Below are positions 15,154-23,569 of a DNA stretch of 46,341 nt, piece after piece. Below the pieces are notes generated by a model. It was not told the DNA's origin, ran no database searches, and saw nothing but the letters and a program-made list of their open reading frames with translations. Source of the DNA: CAZYIW01 sp964647705 (GTDB taxonomy: Bacteria > Pseudomonadota > Gammaproteobacteria > PS1 > Pseudothioglobaceae). Within the stretch, counting starts at the first letter, position 1, and each line of letters opens with the position of its first letter. The stretch lies in the NCBI GenBank assembly GCA_964647705.1, contig CAZYIW010000007.1:1-46341 (forward strand), read 5' to 3'. Made by a program: the position numbers and the translations under genes.

Positions 15154-16110
15154 ATGGACGAAAAAAACATGCCAAAAATCGGTATCAGCAGCTGCCTGCT
15201 AGGGAAAAAGGTGCGGCACGATGGTGGTCATAAAAACAATCGTTTTGTGAATGATGTATTGACAAACTACATGAAATTTTATGATTTTTGCCCTGAGATG
15301 GGTTGTGGGCTTGGCGTCCCAAGAAAACCAATCCACCTTTTAAAAAGTGATGGTGAGATTCAGCTGGTTGACTCAAAAGACCTTTTAAAAAACTACACCA
15401 GCTTAATGCAAGAATATGCGCACCCTTTGAGTATTGAAATTGGTGCAAAACTCAATGGTTTTATCTTTAAAAGCAAATCACCCAGCTGTGGCATGGAAAG
15501 AGTGCCTGTCTACAATGGCAAGCCTAACAGCTCACCCAACTATACGGGCGTTGGGTTATTTGCTGATATTTTTATTAAAAACAATCCAGATCTACCGACC
15601 GAGGAAGAAGGCAGACTCAATGATAGCCATATCAGAGAAAATTTTTTAGAAAGGGTTTATGCGCATTTTCGGTTTCACAAAATAAAAAAAAGAAGTGTCG
15701 ACTCGTTGTTAAAGTTCCATGCTTCTTATAAATTTTCCATCATGGCTAGGGGTTCTCAATATCCCTCTGAGCTTGGTAGGCTTGCCGCTTCGGCAAACAA
15801 TGCCAATGTCGAACAAGTCTATAAAGATTATTTTCATCGCTTTATGCAAATCATGAAAATTCAAGCAACAAGAAAAAAACACATTAACACTATGCAGCAT
15901 ATCATGGGTTATTACAAAAAAGAGTTGGACTCTGTTTCTAAGCATGAAATCCTCGAGGTTTTTGATTCCTATAAAACTTTTGAAGTACCCCTTTCAACCC
16001 CAATGGCAATTCTGAACTTATTTCAGAAAAAATACCAAAATGAATATCTAAAATCACAGTATTATTTGAATCCATATCCTAAAAGCTTGGCTTTGAGAGC
16101 CAGCATATAA
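15154..16110 (+). CDS. DUF523-DUF1722 protein (YbgA-like fusion)
   Basis: A 318-residue two-domain protein. Residues to about 160 are DUF523, with cysteines in GISSCLLGKKVRHDGG, CPEMGCGLGVPRKP and SPSCGMERV. The C-terminal half is DUF1722 (HARFRFHK-type start seen as AHFRFHKIKKRS). E. coli YbgA, next to phrB, is the DUF1722 relative. Function is unknown; the context suggests photo-oxidative stress. ATG 15,169 is an alternative start. Earlier in-frame ATGs lie inside the operator and the MerR gene. Confidence 0.88.
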   Translation: MDEKNMPKIGISSCLLGKKVRHDGGHKNNRFVNDVLTNYMKFYDFCPEMGCGLGVPRKPIHLLKSDGEIQLVDSKDLLKNYTSLMQEYAHPLSIEIGAKLNGFIFKSKSPSCGMERVPVYNGKPNSSPNYTGVGLFADIFIKNNPDLPTEEEGRLNDSHIRENFLERVYAHFRFHKIKKRSVDSLLKFHASYKFSIMARGSQYPSELGRLAASANNANVEQVYKDYFHRFMQIMKIQATRKKHINTMQHIMGYYKKELDSVSKHEILEVFDSYKTFEVPLSTPMAILNLFQKKYQNEYLKSQYYLNPYPKSLALRASI

Positions 16111-16117
16111 AATATCT

Positions 16118-17152
16118 ATGTACCAATGTTCATCTTCTTACGAGTCTATTATTAAACCCAAGGTGGGTGTTTTAATTACCAACCTCGGTACTCCAGATGC
16201 ACCGACTAAAGGCGCACTTAAAACTTATTTAAAAGAGTTCTTGTCAGACCCTAGAGTGGTTGAACCGCCCCCAGCAAGATGGCTATGGAAAATTATTCTC
16301 AATGTGATTATCCTCAACACGCGACCAAAAAAATCTGCTGAGGCTTATCAAACAGTTTGGGGTAAGCATGGCGACGGTTCTCCGCTATTAGACATCTGCA
16401 TTAAGCAAAAAGAGTCAATGCAAAAACTCTTTGATAAGAAAGCAGCCGATCAATATATTGTTGAATTGGGCATGCGATATGGCAACCCTTCTATTGGCTC
16501 TGCACTTAAAAAACTTGAACAACAAGGCTGTAGCAAGATTATTGTTCTGCCCTTGTATCCTCAATATGCATCTGCCACCACCGGTTCTACTTTCGACGCT
16601 GTCAGTGAAGAAATTAAGAAATGGAGAAAGGTGCCCGAGCTTAAATTTGTTAATCATTATTTTGAAGATGAAAGATACATCAATGCTTTGGCAGATTCAG
16701 TGCGTGAATTTCAAAATAAAAATGGGAAGCCTGATTTACTGCTGATGTCATATCATGGCATTCCTAAACGATACTTTGATAATGGAGATAATTATCCGTG
16801 TCATTGTTGTAAAACCACTGCGTCATTATCCTCAGCACTTGAGCTTGAAGCACAGAGTTACAAAATGACTTTCCAATCTCGATTTGGAAAGGAAGAATGG
16901 GTTAAGGATTACACAGACGAAACACTAAAAAATCTACCCAAGAAAGGCATTAAAAATGTACAAGTTATCTGCCCTGGTTTTTCAGCAGACTGCCTGGAGA
17001 CCATAGAAGAAATTGAACAGGAGAATAAAGATTATTTTATGGAAGCAGGTGGGAAAAAGTATCAATACATCAAAGCATTGAATGACAGCCCATCGCACAT
17101 CAAAGCTTTGTGTGGAATCATCAAAGATAAGACCAAAGATTGGGTTGGGTGA
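16118..17152 (+). CDS. hemH: Ferrochelatase
   Basis: Inserts Fe2+ into protoporphyrin IX in the last step of heme synthesis. The 344-residue protein has GVLITNLGTPDAP near residue 17, YGNPSI near 125 and the active-site histidine in LLMSYHGIPKRY. CHCCKTT follows, in the position where some ferrochelatases have cysteines. It is in the light-response group and its stop overlaps the next start (TGATG). Free protoporphyrin is a photosensitiser, which would explain grouping with photolyase. Confidence 0.95.
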   Translation: MYQCSSSYESIIKPKVGVLITNLGTPDAPTKGALKTYLKEFLSDPRVVEPPPARWLWKIILNVIILNTRPKKSAEAYQTVWGKHGDGSPLLDICIKQKESMQKLFDKKAADQYIVELGMRYGNPSIGSALKKLEQQGCSKIIVLPLYPQYASATTGSTFDAVSEEIKKWRKVPELKFVNHYFEDERYINALADSVREFQNKNGKPDLLLMSYHGIPKRYFDNGDNYPCHCCKTTASLSSALELEAQSYKMTFQSRFGKEEWVKDYTDETLKNLPKKGIKNVQVICPGFSADCLETIEEIEQENKDYFMEAGGKKYQYIKALNDSPSHIKALCGIIKDKTKDWVG

Positions 17153-18009
17153 TGAAAATTTTAATTCTAGGTGGCACAGGCCTGGTAGGAAATGCTTTGG
17201 TTGAGCATCTGGGTTCTCAACATCATGTTAAAGCCTTTGGAAGAAAGATATATGAAAACCACTCCAAACTCCAAAGCGAAACTACTTGGGCCGATTTGGT
17301 CATTCAACTCAGTGGTGCGAATATCTCAAAAAGATGGACAAAATCTTATAAAAAACAAATATGGGACAGTCGCATTGAAACTAACAATCAACTGGTAGAG
17401 GTATTTAATAATTTAGAAAAAAAACCAAAATTAATTTTTGCCTCTGCTGTTGGCTTTTATCCAGAGTCCGATTGTCATCATCCGCTTGATGAGTCAGACC
17501 TCGAGCATGGGGATGATTTTTTAGCCCTCTTGGCAAATGAATGGGAAAAGACAGCGAAAAAAATTCATCAAGATGTTCTTATTTTTAGATTTGGCGTTGT
17601 GCTGAGTAAGCAAGGTGGCGCTTTAAAAGAAATGCTACCGATGTATAAGCTTGGTCTTGGTGGTCCGATTAACTCGGGTTCACAATGCTTTCCTTGGGTC
17701 TATATGAAAGACTTAATCCGAGCCTTTGATTTTGGCATTGAACACAACTTAACTGGCACTTTCAATCTCACCTCTCCCCAGATTATCTCGCAAAAACAGT
17801 TTGGTCGCGCCTTTGCACAAAGTCTAAAAAGGCCTTTTTTCATTAAAACCTTTTCTTTCCAATTAAAACTAATTTTTGGCCAGGGTGCTGATGTTCTGGT
17901 GAAAAGTTTATCGGTTTATCCAACCAAATTACTTAAAGCTGGCTTTAAGTTCAAGTTTGAAAAAATCGATGATGCATTTTTAGATATATTTCATGACAAA
18001 AAGCTCTAA
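17152..18009 (+). CDS. TIGR01777-family epimerase-like protein (YfcH type)
   Basis: A 285-residue extended short-chain dehydrogenase-like protein. It begins MKILILGGTGLVGNALVEHL (NAD(P)-binding GxTGxxG) and has SGANISKRWTKSYKKQIWDSRI and a C-terminal DUF1731-like region. Substrate is unknown. The start at 17,152 overlaps the hemH stop by one base and matches the family N-terminus. It often accompanies MerR/LitR-controlled genes. Confidence 0.92.
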   Translation: MKILILGGTGLVGNALVEHLGSQHHVKAFGRKIYENHSKLQSETTWADLVIQLSGANISKRWTKSYKKQIWDSRIETNNQLVEVFNNLEKKPKLIFASAVGFYPESDCHHPLDESDLEHGDDFLALLANEWEKTAKKIHQDVLIFRFGVVLSKQGGALKEMLPMYKLGLGGPINSGSQCFPWVYMKDLIRAFDFGIEHNLTGTFNLTSPQIISQKQFGRAFAQSLKRPFFIKTFSFQLKLIFGQGADVLVKSLSVYPTKLLKAGFKFKFEKIDDAFLDIFHDKKL

Positions 18010-18169
18010 AGCTATCCAAACTCCTTGCGTTAGTATATGCAAATACAATGACAAAAACTTTTGTGTTGGGTGTAAACGACACAGTGATGAAATCACTAAT
18101 TGGATAAACTATTCAAATGCTATGCGTCAAGCTATTATAAAGGATTTAAAAGAAAGAAAAATTGACTAG
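17993..18169 (+). CDS. Small DUF1289 protein with four cysteines
   Basis: A 58-residue protein starting MTKSSKAIQTPCVSICKYND. The pattern CxxxC then CxxC (TPCVSICKY and NFCVGCKRH), followed by WINYSN, is that of DUF1289 (YdhL-like) proteins, which are predicted to bind metal or an Fe-S cluster. It overlaps the end of the TIGR01777 gene by 17 bases and the convergent bolA-like gene by 4 bases, so the start at 17,993 implies translational coupling. Confidence 0.85.
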   Translation: MTKSSKAIQTPCVSICKYNDKNFCVGCKRHSDEITNWINYSNAMRQAIIKDLKERKID

Positions 18170-18396
18170 CCCATCTCTTTTGGTGTTCTGGCTTTGATGC
18201 TTAAAGCGTGCAACTCGCCACTGTCGATATCCTTGCGCACTGTTGCCAAAACCATTTTTTGCCTCTCAAGCAATGATTTACCCTCAAACGCTTCTGATAC
18301 CACCGTGGTTGCACAAGAGCAACCATCACCTTCCATCGTTACACTGGCGTTTTCAATACCCGCTTCAATTTTTGCCTGAATTTCTTCTAACGTCAT
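18166..18396 (-). CDS. BolA-family protein
   Basis: A 76-residue BolA-type protein (MTLEEIQAKIEAGIENASVTMEGDGCSCATTVVSEAF, then LLERQKMVLATV and HALSIKARTP). The family partners monothiol glutaredoxins in Fe-S cluster handling. It is closer to the short IbaG form than to full BolA; a cysteine pair (GCSC) takes the place of the usual histidine region. It overlaps the phosphate transporter gene by 4 bases (ATGA). Confidence 0.88.
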   Translation of the reverse strand: MTLEEIQAKIEAGIENASVTMEGDGCSCATTVVSEAFEGKSLLERQKMVLATVRKDIDSGELHALSIKARTPKEMG

Positions 18397-19661
18397 GCGC
18401 CAAACATTCCTTTAAGTGCAAAGAAAAATAAGATGGACATCAGCGCACCGGCTGGTAATGTAATTAGCCACGATAAGAAAATCTTATTGATAACGCGTGT
18501 ATCCAATGCTGCCATACCTCGGGCTATACCAACACCAAGTACAGCACCAACCAAAACTTGTGTGGTTGAAACTGGTAAGCCTGTGCCAGATGCAATGACA
18601 ACTGTCGCTGCAGCTGCTAGTGTTGCTGCAAAACCGCGAGACGGTGTTAATTGAGTAATACCGGTTCCAACTGTAGCGATTACTTTGTGCCCATATGTCA
18701 CCAAACCTAAGACGATACCACCACCGCCAACCAGAAGAATCCATGCTGGTAGTGTACTTTTAGAGCCAATCATTCCGCCACTCTCAACTACACTATAAAC
18801 AGCTGCAAGCGGACCAATTGCATTAGCCACATCGTTTGATCCATGCGCAAATGCCATTGCAGCAGCAGTAATAATCATCAATACACCAAAGATTCTTTCC
18901 ATTGATGTGAAGTGAAAATCTTCATTTTCATCGGGATCGATTTGTATACGCCTAATAACGAACGTACCAAATAATGCCACAGCCAAACCAAAGGCAAATG
19001 CCAGCAGGTAGCTGGTACCAAGATCAAAAGTTAATCCAACATGTTTTAGGCCTTTGAAGATGGTCACCAAAGAAATAACAAAACCAACCAAAAACATATA
19101 AAAAGGCACATACCTTTTCGCATTTCCAAATGGATCTCGTGTATCAATAATTAGGCTTTGCAAACTTCTAAACAGCATAAATGCAATCGAACCAGCCAAG
19201 ATTGGTGAAACAATCCAGCTCATGGCAATATTACCAACCTTACCCCAAGCAACTGCATCAACGCCAACGCCCACAGCACCAAAACCCACAATTGCACCCA
19301 CAATTGAATGTGTGGTGGATACCGGCCAACCTAGTGAAGAGGCTATGAGTAGCCACATTGCTGCGGCTAAAAGTGATGCCAACATCCCATAGACTAAAAG
19401 ATGTGGCTCATTGGTAAAGAGCGAGGCATCTAATATACCTTTTCGAATCGTAGCGGTCACCTCACCACCGGCAAGCACCGCTCCGGCAAATTCAAAAATA
19501 ACCGCAATGATAATTGCTTGTTTAACTGTAATGGCGCCTGAACCAACCGAGGTTCCCATGGCATTTGCCACATCGTTCGCACCCACGCCCCAAGCCATAA
19601 ATAAGCCGAAGCCAATTGCCAACATAATAAATATCTCGGCATTATTAGTAATAATATCCAT
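18393..19661 (-). CDS. pit: Low-affinity inorganic phosphate transporter, Pit family
   Basis: A 422-residue inner-membrane carrier with about ten helices. The two PiT signatures are present: GANDVANAMGTSVGSGAIT near residue 27 and GSNDVANAIGPLAAV near 273. It imports metal-phosphate with protons or sodium; the ion cannot be read off. It follows the PhoU-like gene by 21 bases, the usual pit accessory pairing. Confidence 0.95.
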   Translation of the reverse strand: MDIITNNAEIFIMLAIGFGLFMAWGVGANDVANAMGTSVGSGAITVKQAIIIAVIFEFAGAVLAGGEVTATIRKGILDASLFTNEPHLLVYGMLASLLAAAMWLLIASSLGWPVSTTHSIVGAIVGFGAVGVGVDAVAWGKVGNIAMSWIVSPILAGSIAFMLFRSLQSLIIDTRDPFGNAKRYVPFYMFLVGFVISLVTIFKGLKHVGLTFDLGTSYLLAFAFGLAVALFGTFVIRRIQIDPDENEDFHFTSMERIFGVLMIITAAAMAFAHGSNDVANAIGPLAAVYSVVESGGMIGSKSTLPAWILLVGGGGIVLGLVTYGHKVIATVGTGITQLTPSRGFAATLAAAATVVIASGTGLPVSTTQVLVGAVLGVGIARGMAALDTRVINKIFLSWLITLPAGALMSILFFFALKGMFGA

Positions 19662-19682
19662 AACTAATGTTTCCTGTATTTT

Positions 19683-20360
19683 TTACTTAGCGAGTAATAT
19701 TTCTAGACGAGAGCCTACTTTTTGAGCTGCGTCAGCTAATTCACCTAACCATTCAACAGCGCGATAATAAAACATTACATCCACGGGGGGTAGAGATGAC
19801 TCTAATGGAAATAATTTAGCGCGAATTTCATGCTGTATTTTGTCTGATTTACTTTCGAGCTCGTTAACATCGGAGATAATAGAACCCACCACTTTACGCT
19901 GGCGAGAACCAAACGCAGTTTCTAATAATTCATCTAGCTCGTTTACAGCTTCTAGCGCTTTTTCAGAAGTTTTAATACAGACTCTGGTTAGTTCACACAC
20001 ATCTTCGAAAATCTCAACCGGTAATGTCATTTTTCTATTTGTCATCAGTCCTGAGACATCTTTGGTGATGTTGGCAATAGAGTCTTGAATCAATAGTAAA
20101 TCTAATATGTCTCTACGAGAAAAAGGCATCATAAAGGTCGATGGCAGACTCAAGCGTAGTTTTTTCTTTAATAAGTCGGCCTCGCCTTCTCTGGTGCCAA
20201 TCTCACTTTTAATTTTATTGGCTTCGTCCCAGTTTTGATCGTGAATAGCGACCATAAATCCTTCAAGTTCTGAAATACACGAATGTACGACTGACATGTG
20301 TTTTTGTAGTGGGCTAATTGGCGATTTTCCAAACAAGCCATCAATTATGCTTTGAGCCAT
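19683..20360 (-). CDS. DUF47 / PhoU-like accessory protein of Pit
   Basis: A 225-residue helical cytoplasmic protein of the TIGR00153/DUF47 family. It starts MAQSIIDGLFGKSPISPLQKHM and contains the IKSEIGTREGEADLLKKKLRLSLPSTFMMPFSRRDILDLL block. Such proteins sit beside Pit transporters and are thought to modulate them. An SD (GGAG) precedes the start. Confidence 0.93.
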   Translation of the reverse strand: MAQSIIDGLFGKSPISPLQKHMSVVHSCISELEGFMVAIHDQNWDEANKIKSEIGTREGEADLLKKKLRLSLPSTFMMPFSRRDILDLLLIQDSIANITKDVSGLMTNRKMTLPVEIFEDVCELTRVCIKTSEKALEAVNELDELLETAFGSRQRKVVGSIISDVNELESKSDKIQHEIRAKLFPLESSLPPVDVMFYYRAVEWLGELADAAQKVGSRLEILLAK

Positions 20361-20440
20361 TTTTTCCTTCTCCTTTCTTTCTATTTTTTATCATCTTTTC
20401 TAAGTGCGAATTTTCACTAAAAAAAACACCCTGTCAACCC

Positions 20441-20617
20441 CTATTTTGTAAGTTTTTTTCTGCCCTTTATATCGTCATCATTTTCATCAAATAAAATACG
20501 TTGCCCTTCGCCTTCTAAATCTTCAAATTGCCCCTTTTTAACCCCGATAATAAGCAAAATTACCAAGATTATTCCAACAACGATCATGCTTGGAATGAGC
20601 CAAAAAATTACATCCAT
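20441..20617 (-). CDS. ccoS: Cbb3 cytochrome oxidase maturation protein CcoS
   Basis: A 58-residue single-helix protein: MDVIFWLIPSMIVVGIILV, then VKKGQFEDLEGEGQRILFDE. The GQFEDLEG-RIL phrase just after the membrane helix is the CcoS signature. CcoS is needed for cofactor insertion or assembly of cbb3-type oxidase. No ccoNOQP or ccoGHI genes are in the window, so it is separated from its usual partners here, between arsC and the Pit accessory gene. Confidence 0.88.
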   Translation of the reverse strand: MDVIFWLIPSMIVVGIILVILLIIGVKKGQFEDLEGEGQRILFDENDDDIKGRKKLTK

Positions 20618-20647
20618 ATTTCATTAATTGTTATAAAAAATTCTACT

Positions 20648-21049
20648 TTAACACAATTTATTTTTAATAATTGGAATAAGTTTTTCACGAATTTCAACAA
20701 ATGTTTGTAAAAAAGCGTCAAATTCTTTGCCATCAGGATCTTCAAAACCCACATGCATAGTCTGAGTTAAACCAGGGAAAGTTGGACAGGTTTCTTTGGC
20801 GTTACTACAAACCGTTATCACCAAATCATAGTTTGTATCCATCATGGTGTCCAATGTTTTTGAATGATAGTCATCACGCCAGATGCCATGCTTTTCTAAT
20901 ACTTTTTTGGCATTGGGGTTGACCCTACCACTGGCTTTCACACCTGATGAATAGGCCTCAACACAATTTGACAGTTCATTGTTAATAAGTGCCTCGGCGA
21001 TAATTGAACGACAGCTATTACCCGTGCATAGAACCAAAACCTTTTTCAT
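20648..21049 (-). CDS. arsC: Arsenate reductase, thioredoxin-coupled (low-MW phosphatase fold)
   Basis: A 133-residue enzyme reducing arsenate to arsenite. The phosphatase loop CTGNSCRS (C8, C13, R14) and the redox pair C81 and C88 in VCSNAKETCP match the C10-C82-C89 relay of thioredoxin-linked ArsC. The gene begins 3 bases downstream of an aquaporin gene, so arsenite would leave through the channel. No arsR regulator or arsB pump is nearby. Confidence 0.93.
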   Translation of the reverse strand: MKKVLVLCTGNSCRSIIAEALINNELSNCVEAYSSGVKASGRVNPNAKKVLEKHGIWRDDYHSKTLDTMMDTNYDLVITVCSNAKETCPTFPGLTQTMHVGFEDPDGKEFDAFLQTFVEIREKLIPIIKNKLC

Positions 21050-21052
21050 CAG

Positions 21053-21739
21053 TTAATCCTCAAATTGCTTTGAGTCTGTGCATTTGATAAAACGCACAAA
21101 GATCAACGATGCCAAAATAGCACCAAGCACAGTGGCTGTTAGATAAATCCACAAGCCCTCTAAATTACCGCTAGCAATTGCAGGGGCAATAGAACGTGCT
21201 GGATTCATACTAGCGCCAGTGATCGGGCCAGCAAACATGGCTTCCAAGCCCACAGTAAAGCCAATGGCAATGCCAGCAAAGGCTTTAATGGCTTTACCAT
21301 GAATGGCCGAGGCACTAATCACCAGCATTAATATAAAGGTAAGAATCATCTCAAAGCCAAAAGCTTGGAAGATTGACCCTCTGGGTAGAGTTGCACCCAT
21401 ATAAGCCACTTGTGCCATAGACTCAATATTTTCTAGCAAAAGAAAATACAAGCTGTAGCTGGCTAAGACTCCGCCTAAGATTTGGGCAGCAATATAGGGT
21501 AGCACTTTATTTCTTTCAAACTCACCCATGGCCCAAAAGCCGATTGTCACAGCGGGATTAAAATGTGCACCTGATATATGGGCAAAACTATAAATCAGTG
21601 CTGTAATCACAAAACCAAAGGTCAGTGCAATACCCACATGACCAATAGCGCCTGTGATGGCATCCACAACAATGGCGCCTGTGCCTGCGAATACCAATAT
21701 ATATGTGCCTAGCAGTTCTGCAATTAAATTTTTACGCAT
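21053..21739 (-). CDS. Aquaporin/aquaglyceroporin (AqpS-like, MIP family)
   Basis: A 228-residue, six-helix channel with both NPA boxes: GAHFNPAVT (61-63) and GASMNPARS (179-181), the latter with the conserved filter Arg182. By itself it could pass water, glycerol or metalloids. Its tight pairing with arsC recalls rhizobial AqpS, which releases arsenite down its gradient. That role is inferred from context. Confidence 0.9.
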   Translation of the reverse strand: MRKNLIAELLGTYILVFAGTGAIVVDAITGAIGHVGIALTFGFVITALIYSFAHISGAHFNPAVTIGFWAMGEFERNKVLPYIAAQILGGVLASYSLYFLLLENIESMAQVAYMGATLPRGSIFQAFGFEMILTFILMLVISASAIHGKAIKAFAGIAIGFTVGLEAMFAGPITGASMNPARSIAPAIASGNLEGLWIYLTATVLGAILASLIFVRFIKCTDSKQFED

Positions 21740-21745
21740 TGGTGT

Positions 21746-22627
21746 TTACTTTTTCCATTTAACATTATTCAATATCGATAACGCAATAATCGTCATTATC
21801 ACGCCAACGATTGTTGTTAATTTTAAAGTCTCATCTAAAAATATGATGCTTAATCCAATCGCAAAAAATGGCACCAAGAATGTAAACACGCTGGCCTTAT
21901 TTGAACCCAAATTTTGCACACCGTAAAAATACATAGAAGTTGCAAATGTGGTGCTGACAAACACCAAGATAAGAAAATTAACCCAGAATAGGTGTCCCAT
22001 GCTTAGTATCGATCCACTGTTGGGTTCAAAAAATACAAAATAATCCACCACTGTGGCAACCAAATAAATATAGAAGCTGGCAACCACAGGATGCACCGAT
22101 TTTGCATAACTTGAAACAATCGACATCAGCGCCCAACAAAGCGCTGCCCAAAGCAGATAGACATTAGAAGTATTCAATACTTCATTGAGCTGAAAACTCC
22201 AAATATTCATCATTGTTAGCACACCAATAACACCTAAAATCAAAGCCAGCCAGTCTTTCAAATTGGGTTTGGTTTGATGACTGAATAACATCAGCACAAA
22301 AACAATAATTGGCATCAAAGTAGTCACCAATGCACCGGCCAGCCCTGCTGTGCCAAACTTAGTACCCAAAAAGAAAAGCTTGGTATAAAAGATTAAAAGC
22401 ACACCTACGATAACAATTAATAGCAAGCTTTTAATGTTTATTTTTATAGACAGACGCATAAAAATAAGCATTGGCAACATACTCAAAGTTGTCAGCGCAT
22501 AACGATAAGTGACGATTTCGTGTTCGGTAATGTATGCAGATAAAAACTTGGCAATTGGCCAAGAGCCGCCCCAACCCAACATGGCTAGAACCATCAGTAA
22601 CATCAAATGTTTATGATTTATTGTCAT
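21746..22627 (-). CDS. EamA-family (DMT superfamily) transporter
   Basis: A 293-residue membrane protein with ten predicted helices in two EamA repeats. The N-terminal repeat starts MLAMLGWGGSWPIAKFLS; the C-terminal repeat contains SSYAKSVHPVVASFYIY and VFTFLVPFFAIGLSIIFLDETL. Such carriers export amino acids or other metabolites; the substrate is unknown. It overlaps the upstream LysE-type gene by 4 bases. Confidence 0.9.
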   Translation of the reverse strand: MTINHKHLMLLMVLAMLGWGGSWPIAKFLSAYITEHEIVTYRYALTTLSMLPMLIFMRLSIKINIKSLLLIVIVGVLLIFYTKLFFLGTKFGTAGLAGALVTTLMPIIVFVLMLFSHQTKPNLKDWLALILGVIGVLTMMNIWSFQLNEVLNTSNVYLLWAALCWALMSIVSSYAKSVHPVVASFYIYLVATVVDYFVFFEPNSGSILSMGHLFWVNFLILVFVSTTFATSMYFYGVQNLGSNKASVFTFLVPFFAIGLSIIFLDETLKLTTIVGVIMTIIALSILNNVKWKK

Positions 22628-23229
22628 GACATTGCCAAGAGGATACCCACTAAAATCATCACCGCGCCACTGATCTGATTAATACGATTTTTACCATTGC
22701 CCTGATCAAACCAACGCTTGAGTTTTGTGGCAAAAAAATTAAATACGCTAATACCTACCAGTAAACCCAAGCCAATCGTGGCCATGATCTGCAATGCGTA
22801 TGTGTGGCTTACCTGATCCAACACAACAAACGAGGGCACAATAGCGATATAAAACACCATTACCTTTGGATTAGTGATGCTAATGAGAAAACCAGTGACC
22901 AATTCCTGATGATGGTTTTTATGTGTTGTAACTTTATCATCACTGCTGTGGTTAAACCATGTTGTAAAACCCAAATACACCAAATAAGCCCCGCCCAATA
23001 AACGCACTATGTCCATCATCGACAAAACAGATTCAGAAAAAGCCCCCAATGAATACACCACTGCAGCCAAATAAACCAAATCACCAATCACCATACCCAA
23101 TGAGAGCACAAAGGCTGGTAAAAAACCTCTGGACAGACTTTTGGCAAATACGGCCAAGGTGCCTGGCCCAGGTGAGACCACAAACACAAGTGCAATTAAA
23201 AATAATGATAAAAAATCTTGAATATTCAT
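22624..23229 (-). CDS. LysE/RhtB-family amino-acid exporter
   Basis: A 201-residue membrane protein of the RhtB type. It has VSPGPGTLAVFAKSLSRG near residue 19 (the family GPG phrase), GGAYLVYLGFTTW near 75 and GFLISITNPKVMVFYIAI near 113. It is expected to export amino acids such as homoserine, threonine or lysine; the substrate is unknown. It lies 7 bases after azlD in a run of transport genes. Confidence 0.92.
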   Translation of the reverse strand: MNIQDFLSLFLIALVFVVSPGPGTLAVFAKSLSRGFLPAFVLSLGMVIGDLVYLAAVVYSLGAFSESVLSMMDIVRLLGGAYLVYLGFTTWFNHSSDDKVTTHKNHHQELVTGFLISITNPKVMVFYIAIVPSFVVLDQVSHTYALQIMATIGLGLLVGISVFNFFATKLKRWFDQGNGKNRINQISGAVMILVGILLAMS

Positions 23230-23236
23230 CCGATTT

Positions 23237-23569
23237 CTAGCCTAGCCATTGTGTTTGCAATAATAGCATATACAAAAAAGTGCCAGAAAATATACTCAGC
23301 AATGGATTTGCACGCCACCAATGAATCAAAACAGTCGCTAGCATTGCAATGCCGGTGTAGGCCCCTTGGAGAGCGATAAAATCCACGTCTTTTAATATAT
23401 AAACAACCAATATTAGCATCACCATGGGTGGGGTATATTTCGACACATAAGCCATTATTGGGTGTTCTTTGTGTCGATGAAATACTAAAAATGGAAAGAT
23501 CCGCGTGGCAAATGTGGCCAACATCGACAGTAGAATAACCAATGCAATGTATTCGTAATTATTCATCAC
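23237..23569 (-). CDS. azlD: AzlD-like small subunit of branched-chain amino-acid exporter
   Basis: A 110-residue protein with four hydrophobic segments and the AzlD phrases LATFATRIFPFLVF and YTPPMVMLILVVYIL. AzlD works with AzlC to export branched-chain amino acids or analogues. The start overlaps the end of azlC by 11 bases. Confidence 0.9.
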   Translation of the reverse strand: MMNNYEYIALVILLSMLATFATRIFPFLVFHRHKEHPIMAYVSKYTPPMVMLILVVYILKDVDFIALQGAYTGIAMLATVLIHWWRANPLLSIFSGTFLYMLLLQTQWLG

